Source: Candidatus Methanomethylicota archaeon
GTDB taxonomy: Archaea > Thermoproteota > Methanomethylicia > Culexarchaeales > Culexarchaeaceae
Direction of reading: 5' to 3'
Assembly (NCBI GenBank): GCA_020833005.1
Contig: JAJHRD010000005.1
Location: forward strand, 1-64,000
Length of the DNA stretch: 64,000 bases
A program made the position numbers and the translations under genes. Within the stretch, counting starts at the first letter, position 1, and each line of letters opens with the position of its first letter. Shown here in pieces: positions 8,507 to 16,583 of the stretch. Below the pieces are notes generated by a model that saw only the letters and a program-made list of their open reading frames with translations, was not told the origin of the DNA and did no database searches.

Positions 8507-9649
8507 TTGACTTTTGAACTTTATGAGCGTGAACCCCCAATACCTCCAAGTGAGTTTGTACGTGTTGGGGTTGATGATTTAAGGAGCTTTGTATCAAGCA
8601 TATTTAGGGCTTATGGCGTTCCTGAAAATGATGCTGATGTGGTTGCTGATGTGCTTGTAACTGCAGATTTGTTTGGGATTTCAAGTCATGGTGTTCAGAG
8701 GGTTTCAAGGTATATTGGTGGGATAAAGTGTGGTAACGTTAATGTTAAGCCTAAAATATCATTTCATGGTAGGGGTGCTATTGGCGTTGTTGATGGTGAT
8801 AATGGTTTGGGTCAAGTTGTGGGCGTTAGGTGTGTGGAGTTTGCTTTGGAGAGGGTTAGGGATTATGGTTTAAGTCTAATACTCGCAAAGAATAGTAATC
8901 ATTATGGAATTGCAGGGTATTATGCTTTGAAGATCCTTGATGCTGGATTTATAGGTTTCTCCTCAACGAATTCTGATAAGCTTGTTTCATACGTTAATTC
9001 CCTTGGAAGATTTCTGGGTACAAACCCCATTGCCATAGCTATTCCAACACCGCACCCCCCACCAATACTATTCGATGCAGCTACATCAATAATTCCTGTT
9101 GGCAAGATTGAAATGTACTCTAAGCTTGGTAAAAGCATCCCTGAAGGTTGGGTTATAGATTTGGAGGGGAATATGCTTTCAGGGGATGCTAAAAAAGTTC
9201 TCGAATTGATTAGGGGATATAAGGCTTCAATACTCCCACTGGGTGGTTTGGGTGAAGATTATGGTGGCCATAAGGGTTCAGGATTAGCCTTCATTGTAGA
9301 CGTAATATGTGGGGTTCTATCTGGAGCTGCTTGGGGTATTCACGTTGGATACACCATTGGTAGTAGGCCTGCAAATGTTGGTCATGCCTTTGCAGCCATA
9401 GACATCGAATCAATAATGCCCAGAAGTGAATTCCTATCTAGAATTGAGCAGTACATCAATGAGATTAAATCTCTACCAAAACATCCAAAGGCTGATAGGG
9501 TTTGGATTCCAGGTGAGAAGGCTTGGTTGACAATGCAGACTAGACTCAAAATTGGAATACCCCTACACCTAAACGTGTACAATGAATTGAATAAGATCGC
9601 TGTGGAATCCGGTTTAACTAGGGAGTTGAAGATAATTTCGAGGTGCTAA
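8507..9649 (+). CDS. Malate/L-lactate dehydrogenase, Ldh2 family
   Basis: NAD(P)-dependent 2-hydroxyacid dehydrogenase of the type 2 malate/lactate/sulfolactate family, structurally unrelated to classical LDH. Visible signatures are SSHGVQRVSRY, VDGDNGLGQVVG, the catalytic-His segment NSNHYGIAGYYA and GGLGEDYGGHKGSGLA. TTG 8507 follows GGTG (8498-8501) by 5 nt. Substrate may be malate, lactate or sulfolactate. It might use the lactate predicted from MurQ, but the family usually acts on L-isomers and MurQ releases D-lactate, so I do not claim this. Confidence 0.88.
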   Translation: MTFELYEREPPIPPSEFVRVGVDDLRSFVSSIFRAYGVPENDADVVADVLVTADLFGISSHGVQRVSRYIGGIKCGNVNVKPKISFHGRGAIGVVDGDNGLGQVVGVRCVEFALERVRDYGLSLILAKNSNHYGIAGYYALKILDAGFIGFSSTNSDKLVSYVNSLGRFLGTNPIAIAIPTPHPPPILFDAATSIIPVGKIEMYSKLGKSIPEGWVIDLEGNMLSGDAKKVLELIRGYKASILPLGGLGEDYGGHKGSGLAFIVDVICGVLSGAAWGIHVGYTIGSRPANVGHAFAAIDIESIMPRSEFLSRIEQYINEIKSLPKHPKADRVWIPGEKAWLTMQTRLKIGIPLHLNVYNELNKIAVESGLTRELKIISRC

Positions 9650-9651
9650 TT

Positions 9652-10266
9652 TTGGAGGAGGCTTTAAGCAGGATCCCCTCCTATAGTCGGGAGCTTGGAT
9701 TGGATTTGAGGGTTAAAAGTGATAGGTTTAAGTGGTTTATTGCATCCATGCTATATGCCAAGAGGATATCATCAAAGATTGCCAGTGAAACTTTCAAGAG
9801 GTTTGTGGCTGAGGGTTTGATTGATCCAAGTAGCATAATGAGTGCTGGTTGGGATAGGATTGTGGAGGTTTTAGATTCAGGTGGATACGTTAGATACGAC
9901 TTCTCCACAGCCACAAACATACTTGAGAATATGAGGATGCTCATGGAAAGGTATGGTGGGGATGTTGATAGGATACATGAATATGCATTGGATTCAAGGG
10001 ATTTGGAGGGGAAGCTCATGGAGTTTAGGGGGTTTGGACCTGTGGCTGTGAACATTTTCCTGAGGGAGCTTAGGGGGATTTGGGTTAAAGCAGACCCAAA
10101 ACCTTCAAGCTATGCTAAGATTATGGCTTCAAAACTTGGGTTAAGTGATGATCTCATGCGTAAATATGAATCTCAACTTGTTAGGCTATATATTGAATAT
10201 TGTAAATCTAAGAGTTGCAGTGAATGTCCAATTCAAAATTTATGCCCAAACCCCAATCATTTATGA
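9652..10266 (+). CDS. HhH-GPD family DNA glycosylase with C-terminal Fe-S motif
   Basis: A 205-residue helix-hairpin-helix base-excision glycosylase. The hairpin and GPD-like loop are LMEFRGFGPVAVNIFLREL, followed by an Asp in WVKADPKPSS at the place of the conserved catalytic aspartate. The C-terminus CKSKSCSECPIQNLC resembles the endonuclease III 4Fe-4S site but has four rather than six residues between the first two cysteines. TTG 9652 follows GGTG 9642-9645; the GTG inside that motif is less likely. The lesion recognised is unknown. It overlaps the end of the dehydrogenase reading frame only through its ribosome-binding site. Confidence 0.78.
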   Translation: MEEALSRIPSYSRELGLDLRVKSDRFKWFIASMLYAKRISSKIASETFKRFVAEGLIDPSSIMSAGWDRIVEVLDSGGYVRYDFSTATNILENMRMLMERYGGDVDRIHEYALDSRDLEGKLMEFRGFGPVAVNIFLRELRGIWVKADPKPSSYAKIMASKLGLSDDLMRKYESQLVRLYIEYCKSKSCSECPIQNLCPNPNHL

Positions 10267-10941
10267 TTCCATTCCCCCATTGCGGTATAGGATTTGTTTG
10301 AATGCTATTGAAATTCTACTCCTAATGCTTGATAGTCTCCCAGTAATCTTCACCCTCCTCACTCTTATGGCTTCTAGGATTTCCTCAACACCTTCCCCCT
10401 CAGCATCTATTATTGTATATGCATTTCCAACACTTTCTGGTTGATGTGCATCGCTTCCAGCAGTCATTGGCACATTTACCTTTAATGCCATTTTCAATCC
10501 TCTTCTAAGCATGAATTTTGATGGGTAATTGGAGTTTATGGCTTCAATGGCATCTGGCTTCCCATTAATCCACCTATTAATTCCATGGATTTTTGTGGCT
10601 GGATGGGCTATTATCGATATTCCCCCTTCACTTCGAAGCCACTCCACAGCATCCTCATATATTGCATGTCTCTTCCCCCATGGATTCCATTTAACCCCTA
10701 GGGCTAGTATGTGTCCAGCATCTGTCTTCAATTCGAATCCAGGTATAACTATTAGCTTTAGCTTCTTAGCGTAATCTTTAGCTTCGAAGAACCCTTTCGT
10801 GGTTTCATGGTCTGTTATGGCTATTCCATTTAGCCCCCTCTTATAGGCTGCCATGAGGACTTCCTTTACGCTTCCATTTCCATCTGAATGGTTTGTGTGT
10901 ACGTGTAGGTCTATTTTCAGCTTCAACCTGCTATTCTCCAC
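10261..10941 (-). CDS. PHP domain metal-dependent phosphoesterase
   Basis: The N-terminal KIDLHVHTNHSDGNGSVKEVL and AITDHETTKGF, then HILALGV, IAHPAT and AGSDAHQPESVG, are the four PHP metal-binding motifs. Stand-alone PHP proteins of this size hydrolyse phosphate esters such as nucleoside or histidinol phosphates; the substrate here is unknown. The start overlaps the end of the VIT-like gene by 11 bp, implying co-transcription. Confidence 0.88.
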   Translation of the reverse strand: MENSRLKLKIDLHVHTNHSDGNGSVKEVLMAAYKRGLNGIAITDHETTKGFFEAKDYAKKLKLIVIPGFELKTDAGHILALGVKWNPWGKRHAIYEDAVEWLRSEGGISIIAHPATKIHGINRWINGKPDAIEAINSNYPSKFMLRRGLKMALKVNVPMTAGSDAHQPESVGNAYTIIDAEGEGVEEILEAIRVRRVKITGRLSSIRSRISIAFKQILYRNGGMES

Positions 10942-11422
10942 CTGGGAATATCATGGATATGTAATCTCCAATTATATGTGCCACAACCACAACTGTTAAG
11001 GCTATTATCACATGTTCAGCTATCATTTCCCACTGTTTCCCTTTTCTTCTACCTATTATGTAGCTTAATGTTGCCAGTAGTATCATTCCCCAAATTACAT
11101 TGACTATTATGGATGTCATTAGTTCTTCTATTATTATTGTGGGTATTGTGAAGCTTGATGCTATTAGGAATTTGAATATGAATGTTGTTATTGTGGAAAT
11201 CCATATCTCCCTCTTGCTATGCACCCCTTCACTTTCCTCTGACATGTGTATTCCTAGGGCGTCTGAGAAGGCGTCTGCAATGGCTATTGTCATTATCCCC
11301 CCTAGGACAGCTATTTTTGAGTGTGTTCCGGAGTGTAATCCAACTATGAGGCCAAGTGTGGTTATTACTCCAGAGGTTGATCCGAAGCTTGCTCCCACTG
11401 TGAAGGAGTGCTTTCCACCCAT
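10931..11422 (-). CDS. VIT1/CCC1-like membrane protein
   Basis: A 163-residue membrane protein of about five helices. GASFGSTSGVITTLGLIVGL and ADAFSDALGIHMSEESE resemble the membrane core of the vacuolar iron transporter family, which moves Fe2+ or Mn2+ across membranes. The archaeal version is short and lacks the cytoplasmic metal-binding domain. Metal specificity is not visible. It is translationally coupled to the PHP gene downstream. Confidence 0.72.
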   Translation of the reverse strand: MGGKHSFTVGASFGSTSGVITTLGLIVGLHSGTHSKIAVLGGIMTIAIADAFSDALGIHMSEESEGVHSKREIWISTITTFIFKFLIASSFTIPTIIIEELMTSIIVNVIWGMILLATLSYIIGRRKGKQWEMIAEHVIIALTVVVVAHIIGDYISMIFPGGE

Positions 11423-11446
11423 TGCTTGATCTCTAATAAGTGATGT

Positions 11447-12004
11447 TTATATGCCTATAAGCTTTTTCACTATTGAATCCACTTTTAACCCAAGTTTCTC
11501 AGCTTTTTCAATGGAGCTTCTGCCAGTATGCTCTATTATGGCTTCGAGGTGCTCGGTTCTTATCCCATATTGGGCTCTATAATTTACTGATTGTATGTAT
11601 GTGGCTATGGTGTCCGCTAAATCCACTATCTTAGCCTCAACACTCCCCCCTTTAATGTACTCCTCATACAAATTTATCAGCTCCTCATCCTTTATTATGG
11701 TTTTAATGTATTCCATGCCCAACTCCTCCAGCTTCCCCTTATCAACCCTTTCCTTCACTGGTTTCGGTATGTCTGAGGTGAAGGCTTCCGCTAGGTCATG
11801 TATTAAAGCCATCTTAATGATCTTCTCCTCAGATCTTCTTAACCCCATTTCCCTACATATCTCCATGGCTGTGAAAACAGTTTTCATTGTGTGTTCAGCT
11901 ATGCTTTCAGCTATGTCGTTTGGTATTTTAGCCATGATCCACCCAGTCCTCTTAATCCTCCCAATCCTCTCCAAAGCTTCATATATTCCAGTCAATTCCC
12001 TCAA
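11447..12004 (-). CDS. HD domain phosphohydrolase (YfbR/HDDC2-like nucleotidase)
   Basis: Metal-dependent HD hydrolase: SIAEHTMKTVF supplies the first histidine, ALIHDLAEAFTSDIPKP the HD pair and KIVDLADTI the last aspartate. Relatives dephosphorylate deoxynucleoside 5'-monophosphates. Length (185 residues) fits. It is on the same strand as its neighbours, with a 24-bp gap from the VIT-like gene. Confidence 0.85.
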   Translation of the reverse strand: MRELTGIYEALERIGRIKRTGWIMAKIPNDIAESIAEHTMKTVFTAMEICREMGLRRSEEKIIKMALIHDLAEAFTSDIPKPVKERVDKGKLEELGMEYIKTIIKDEELINLYEEYIKGGSVEAKIVDLADTIATYIQSVNYRAQYGIRTEHLEAIIEHTGRSSIEKAEKLGLKVDSIVKKLIGI

Positions 12005-12053
12005 CCATCCCCTTTTGACTCATTATCATAGTCATGTTTAGATAAGCTTTTGG

Positions 12054-13250
12054 TTATGGTAGTATTATCTTCCCAAGTATTGCTCTACCAGTGGCTCCAG
12101 TGGCTTTTGGAACGTTGCTTGGATTTCCACTTAAAGTTTCATTTGCCAGTATGGTCATTATTAGAGGCTCCTTTGCCTGTGCAGGTATACCGTAATCTTC
12201 ATGTAGGCTTACCTTTGCATCCGGATTCAACTCCCTAATCATCTCCACAAGCGTCTTATTTCTGCTCCCCCCTCCACCTAGAATTATCTCGTTGGGTTTT
12301 CTAGGTAGATACTTCCCATATGCTTCACTTATGGTTTTAGCAGTGTAATACGTTGCTGTGGCTATTATGTCCTCCCAACTTAAACCCATGTTTAAAGCCT
12401 TCTTCAAAACCCTCCCAGTAAACTTCCATCCGAAATCCTCCCTACCAGTGGTTTTAGGCGGTTTTAGGGATAGGTATGGGTGTTTCATCATGTAATTTAA
12501 TAATTCCATGTTCACATCTCCCCTACTGGCAATCTCTCCATCCACATCCATCCTAACCCTCCCACCAGTCATCTCTTCAACCAATGCATCTATTACCATG
12601 TTTCCCGGTCCAGTATCGAAGGCAATTACATCATCTAACCCTCCACCCCTCGGGATCCATGTAACATTGGCTATTCCACCAATATTCTGTATTGCCCTAT
12701 CCAAATTCATGCTCCTGAATATTATGTAGTCTGCATATGCACTTATTGGTGCTCCATGTCCACCTGCAGCCACATCCCCCTGCCTAAAGTCAGCTATGGT
12801 TATTATCCCAGTTTCATGGGCTATTACCGCAGGCTCCCCAATCTGTAGTGTGAATCTAGACTTGTATCCAGCTATACAATCAATTTTTGGGTTATGATAT
12901 ACTGTTTGGCCGTGGCTTGCTATGAAATCTATCTCCCCCCTATCTAGGCCAGCTTCATCTATGGCCTTCAAAGCTTTCTCAGCGTAAACCCTACCGAGAA
13001 CATTATTTAATTGGCACACCCTCTTTACATTCCCAGTCTTCGGATTCGCCACCCTAAATATCTCCCTCCTCAACTCTGGGCTGTACTCGTATGTTGCATG
13101 ATACATTATCTTGAACTTCGTCTCCACCCAACTCCCCTTAAGCTTCACTATGGCTATGGACACCCCATCTATGGATGTTCCAGACATAAGTCCCAAAGCC
13201 ATCTTCTCATCTTTAAATCTCAATTGGCATAGTTTATCCATTACATTCAA
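12054..13250 (-). CDS. anmK: Anhydro-N-acetylmuramic acid kinase
   Basis: AnmK hydrolyses the internal 1,6-anhydro bond of anhydroMurNAc and phosphorylates it to MurNAc-6-phosphate. Family motifs are clear: GLMSGTSIDGVSIAIV near residue 20, ASHGQTVYHNP, the active-site ADFRQGDVAAGGHGAP, QNIGGIANVTWIP and AFDTGPGNMVIDAL. Length (398) is normal. The substrate is made by bacterial lytic transglycosylases, so its presence in an archaeon is odd. MurQ, which consumes its product, is 4.5 kb away in this window. No sign of recent transfer: codon use looks like that of its neighbours. Confidence 0.92.
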   Translation of the reverse strand: MNVMDKLCQLRFKDEKMALGLMSGTSIDGVSIAIVKLKGSWVETKFKIMYHATYEYSPELRREIFRVANPKTGNVKRVCQLNNVLGRVYAEKALKAIDEAGLDRGEIDFIASHGQTVYHNPKIDCIAGYKSRFTLQIGEPAVIAHETGIITIADFRQGDVAAGGHGAPISAYADYIIFRSMNLDRAIQNIGGIANVTWIPRGGGLDDVIAFDTGPGNMVIDALVEEMTGGRVRMDVDGEIASRGDVNMELLNYMMKHPYLSLKPPKTTGREDFGWKFTGRVLKKALNMGLSWEDIIATATYYTAKTISEAYGKYLPRKPNEIILGGGGSRNKTLVEMIRELNPDAKVSLHEDYGIPAQAKEPLIMTILANETLSGNPSNVPKATGATGRAILGKIILP

Positions 13251-13332
13251 TTTAGATCGTAAGATTCATCTATCAAAACATGTTAATAACGGTTTAGACA
13301 ATGATCATGCAATAAAATTTGGGGGATTAATT

Positions 13333-13707
13333 TTACTCCACTTTAACCTCTCTTCCAGTCCTCTTCTTTGGTAGTTCTATTATGAGTAGGCCTTCGAAGT
13401 ATTTTGCCTTTACACCTTCAACTTCCACAGGGTCTTCCAGTTTTATCTTGTATTTGTATTCCCTTTCTCCTCCTGGTAGTTTTGTGGATGGCTTCGCAGT
13501 TGCCTCTATGGTCTTCTCGTTTACGTATAGTTTTATATCCTCCCTTCTTACTCCAGGCATTTCCAATGTGACTATGTATTTGTCCCCCTCATCCTTTATG
13601 TTGCATCTTTCGGCATCATACTTGTATGTCTTCATTTTTATTATTGGTATTCCTATGCCACCTATGAAAATCCCTACCCCCTTCTCTTTGTCTTCATAAT
13701 TACACAT
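13333..13707 (-). CDS. hsp20: Small heat-shock protein, Hsp20/alpha-crystallin family
   Basis: ATP-independent chaperone that holds unfolding proteins. The alpha-crystallin domain spans about residues 35-115 (KYIVTLEMPGVRREDIKLYVNEKTIEATA, then EGVKAKYFEGLLIIELPKK). The N-terminal arm is short and glycine/isoleucine-rich. Its promoter region carries three copies of AGTACAAA flanking a TATA box, and a winged-helix gene lies directly upstream on the same strand, suggesting stress control. Confidence 0.9.
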   Translation of the reverse strand: MCNYEDKEKGVGIFIGGIGIPIIKMKTYKYDAERCNIKDEGDKYIVTLEMPGVRREDIKLYVNEKTIEATAKPSTKLPGGEREYKYKIKLEDPVEVEGVKAKYFEGLLIIELPKKRTGREVKVE

Positions 13708-13763
13708 TTGTACTCACAAGTCTATTTTTGTACTTTCATATATTTAAAGTTTGTTTTTGTACT
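13707..13763 (-). promoter_or_regulatory. hsp20 promoter with three AGTACAAA repeats
   Basis: Read on the minus strand, AGTACAAA occurs at 13756-13763, 13727-13734 and 13707-13714. An AT-rich TATA-like stretch at about 13737-13748 lies between the first two. The last copy touches the hsp20 start codon, so protein bound there could block both polymerase and ribosome. Confidence 0.55.
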
Positions 13764-14218
13764 TATTCCACCTCTACCCTTCTCCACCCCTTTAGCTTCT
13801 CCTCCACTCTTCTAAGCTCCTCTTCTAGGAATCTCTTATACTCTTCCAGTTCACTTACATCTTCAATTTCCTCTGCTATGCTTATGTACCTCTCCCCCTC
13901 CCTTGGCTTTGAACTTTCCATTATGAATGATATGTATTTCATTATGGATTTAATCTTCGGCTCTATTAAGTTTGGTATTTTGCTTATGGCTTCAACCCCC
14001 TTCTCCGTTAATTTAACCCACCCCTCCTCATCCACCTCTATATATCCCCTCTCCTTCAATTCAGTTAGGGATGTGTAGAAGGAGCTTTTTGATTCAAATC
14101 CAAATCTATACATTTCCCTAAGTAGGTTTGATGCCTTCTCCCCTCCACTTCTAAGTTTTAGTAGTATTGCTATTTGATGTGGGTTTAACCTTTCCCCTCC
14201 AATTTTAACTTTAAACAT
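13763..14218 (-). CDS. Winged-helix transcriptional regulator with C-terminal coiled coil
   Basis: A 151-residue protein. Residues 10-80 form a PadR/MarR-like winged helix (HQIAILLKLRSGGEKASNLLREMYRFGFESKSSFYTSLTELKERGYI), with KLTEKGVEAI closing the wing. The C-terminal 40 residues are rich in Glu, Lys and Arg with heptad-like leucines (LEEYKRFLEEELRRVEEKL), probably a dimerising coiled coil. It lies directly upstream of hsp20, whose promoter contains repeated sites, so control of hsp20 is a reasonable guess. It ends 10 bp after the AlaX gene. Confidence 0.78.
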   Translation of the reverse strand: MFKVKIGGERLNPHQIAILLKLRSGGEKASNLLREMYRFGFESKSSFYTSLTELKERGYIEVDEEGWVKLTEKGVEAISKIPNLIEPKIKSIMKYISFIMESSKPREGERYISIAEEIEDVSELEEYKRFLEEELRRVEEKLKGWRRVEVE

Positions 14219-14227
14219 AATTCTCCT

Positions 14228-14944
14228 TCACTCTACTGTGAAGTATGCTCTCCTTTTATCCTTACCCTTATTCTGCACCTTTATTAGCTTTATCTTCCCC
14301 ACTTCCCCAGTGCTCCTTACATGTGGCCCCCCATCTGCCTGTATGTCAAGCCCCTCTATCTCCACTATCCTAAGCTCCTCCACCTGTGGTGGCATTTTCT
14401 CAGCCAATTTAACTATTCCAGGTATTTTGAGTGCCTCCTCCCTCCTTAGGAAATATATTTTTACTGGTAGGTTTCTTTCCACAGCTTCATTGGCCTTTTT
14501 TATGGCATCTTCGAATATGCTTCTATCCATTGTTGGTATGTTGAAATCCATTTTGGCATCTTCCACATCCACTTGTCCCCCGGTTATTAGTGCATGGTAA
14601 TCCCTATACATTATTGCTGCAAGCATGTGTGCTGCTGTATGTAGCCTCATGAGCCTATACCTCCTAGGCCAATCAATCTCCCCCTCCACTTCCCATCCCA
14701 CTTCAGCCTTTGGCTGTTTTTCCAGTACATGTATTATGTCCCCTGTGGCATGATTCAGCTTTACATCTAAAACCTTGTATTCCAACCCCCCAATCTTTAG
14801 GGTTCCCGTGTCGTGGGCTACCCCTCCAGTTTCAGGGTGGAATATTGTTTGATCCAATACTATTTCAACGCCATTTATGGCTGTAATCTTAGCTTTGAAT
14901 GTCTTCTGGTAGCTGTCGTATTGGTATAGGTGTCTTGTGGGCAT
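14228..14944 (-). CDS. alaX: Alanyl-tRNA editing protein AlaX
   Basis: Free-standing editing domain that hydrolyses Ser or Gly mischarged onto tRNA-Ala. The zinc ligands are in HTAAHM near residue 100 and in QADGGPHV near 207; the N-terminal beta-barrel has FHPETGGVAHDTG. At 238 residues it is the medium AlaX-M class. It is divergent from nagZ, sharing an 80-bp promoter region. Confidence 0.92.
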   Translation of the reverse strand: MPTRHLYQYDSYQKTFKAKITAINGVEIVLDQTIFHPETGGVAHDTGTLKIGGLEYKVLDVKLNHATGDIIHVLEKQPKAEVGWEVEGEIDWPRRYRLMRLHTAAHMLAAIMYRDYHALITGGQVDVEDAKMDFNIPTMDRSIFEDAIKKANEAVERNLPVKIYFLRREEALKIPGIVKLAEKMPPQVEELRIVEIEGLDIQADGGPHVRSTGEVGKIKLIKVQNKGKDKRRAYFTVE

Positions 14945-15023
14945 AATTCATCATCAATCTACAATTCTATGACTCATAACTTTTTAAGTTTTCCCGTTAT
15001 GAATTAGTTTTGGTGTATGAAAT

Positions 15024-16583
15024 TTGGATTTGGACTTCTTGGCTGGACAGATGATTATGATGGGATTTAAGGGGTATGAATTGGATTCTGAGCTTATGGA
15101 TGTTTTGAGGAGGGTTAAGCCATGCGGCTTAGTCTTATTTCAGAGGAATATTAGGGGGTTGACTCATGTTAAGAGGCTTATAGGTGAAATTCAAGATTAT
15201 GCTTCAAATATTGGTTTACCAAAACTCCTCGTAGCCTTGGATCATGAGGGGGGTGTGGTTTTCAGGTCTGAGAGGCTTACCCCACTACCAAGTGCCATGG
15301 CTCTTGGAGCTTCAGGGGATCCATCCAATGTGGAGTGTGTAGCTAGGATTGCTGGTGAAGAGCTTAAGGCTTTGGGTTTCAATGTGAATTTCGCTCCAGT
15401 TGCGGATTTGAATACTAATCCTAGGAATCCAGTTATAGGTTTAAGGTCTTTTGGTGATGATCCCGATGCAGTTTCTGTTATGGTTTCAAAGTATGTTTCC
15501 ACATTGCAATCCATTGGGGTTATGGCTACGGCTAAACATTTCCCAGGTCATGGCGATACATCCATAGATTCACATATAGATCTCCCAAAAGTTGATGCTG
15601 ATCTTGATTTGCTTATGGCTAGGGAGCTTAAACCATTTAAGGCTGCCATAGATGCTGATGTGGCTCTAATAATGACTTCCCATGTATCCTTCCCAAAGAT
15701 TGATGAAACCGGTCTCCCTGCAACTCTATCTAAGAAGATTTTGAGGGATATTTTGAGGGGGCTTCTCAAGTTTAATGGCCTCATAATTTCAGATGCCCTT
15801 GAAATGAAGGCTATTAGTGGTAGGTTTGATGTTGGGGAAGTTGCATTTCATGGTTTAAATGCTGGATTAAACGTCTTCCTAAGATGTGATGATTATGATT
15901 CTGTTTTCGAATTGAAGGATGCAATAATTAAGTGCATTAAGAGTGGTAGGGTTGATCAAAGCGTCCTTTATGATTCTTATGCTAAGATTGAGGCTGTTAG
16001 GGGTAGGATTAAGTCTGCTTTAAATCTTCATCCACCAGTCAAGCTTTCACAATCCCTTTTCAGGAGGAATAGAGTGGCATCTAGGGATATATCCTTAAAC
16101 GCCATAACTCTAGTTAATGGTGAAGCCTTTAAGCCCATTAAGGATTTGAATTCCATAGTTATTTTGATTCCAAAACCTCTTGAACGATTCCTCTCCAAAT
16201 TCGATTGTGATGTTGTTGGTATGGTTGTGGGTGAGTTTGGAAGTTATGTGGAGAACATTGTCTTATACTTTTATGATGAGAGCTCCCCTGTTGATGATAT
16301 TTTGGAGGCTTCCCGAAACGTTGATGGAGTCATATTCTTCACATATAATGCCATATTCAACGATTTCCAGATGAATTTGTATAGGATTGTTAGGGATAGA
16401 GTTTCTGCGATTGTTGTTGCTGGTTTGCCGTATGATGTTGAGCTCATTGGTGATTCTAAGCCAATCTTATTAACCTACGGTTTGAATCCACCCTCACTTT
16501 CAGCTCTCGTGGATGTTTTATGTGGTTTTGAGGGGGCTCGTGGGAAGCTTCCAGTTAAGCTTAGACATCATGCTTCTGGTTAG
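15024..16583 (+). CDS. nagZ: Glycoside hydrolase family 3 beta-N-acetylglucosaminidase (NagZ-like)
   Basis: Removes terminal GlcNAc from peptidoglycan fragments. The barrel shows ALDHEGGVVFR near 71-81, the NagZ signature KHFPGHG at 171-177 with the acid/base histidine loop DTSIDSH (His184), and the nucleophile Asp257 in ISDALEMKAI. Residues after about 340 form a second alpha/beta domain, as in two-domain NagZ of Bacillus type rather than the 341-residue enteric enzyme. There is no signal peptide, so it should act in the cytoplasm. TTG 15024 follows GGTG (15012-15015) by 8 nt. It is convergent with namZ, overlapping by 4 bp. Confidence 0.92.
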   Translation: MDLDFLAGQMIMMGFKGYELDSELMDVLRRVKPCGLVLFQRNIRGLTHVKRLIGEIQDYASNIGLPKLLVALDHEGGVVFRSERLTPLPSAMALGASGDPSNVECVARIAGEELKALGFNVNFAPVADLNTNPRNPVIGLRSFGDDPDAVSVMVSKYVSTLQSIGVMATAKHFPGHGDTSIDSHIDLPKVDADLDLLMARELKPFKAAIDADVALIMTSHVSFPKIDETGLPATLSKKILRDILRGLLKFNGLIISDALEMKAISGRFDVGEVAFHGLNAGLNVFLRCDDYDSVFELKDAIIKCIKSGRVDQSVLYDSYAKIEAVRGRIKSALNLHPPVKLSQSLFRRNRVASRDISLNAITLVNGEAFKPIKDLNSIVILIPKPLERFLSKFDCDVVGMVVGEFGSYVENIVLYFYDESSPVDDILEASRNVDGVIFFTYNAIFNDFQMNLYRIVRDRVSAIVVAGLPYDVELIGDSKPILLTYGLNPPSLSALVDVLCGFEGARGKLPVKLRHHASG

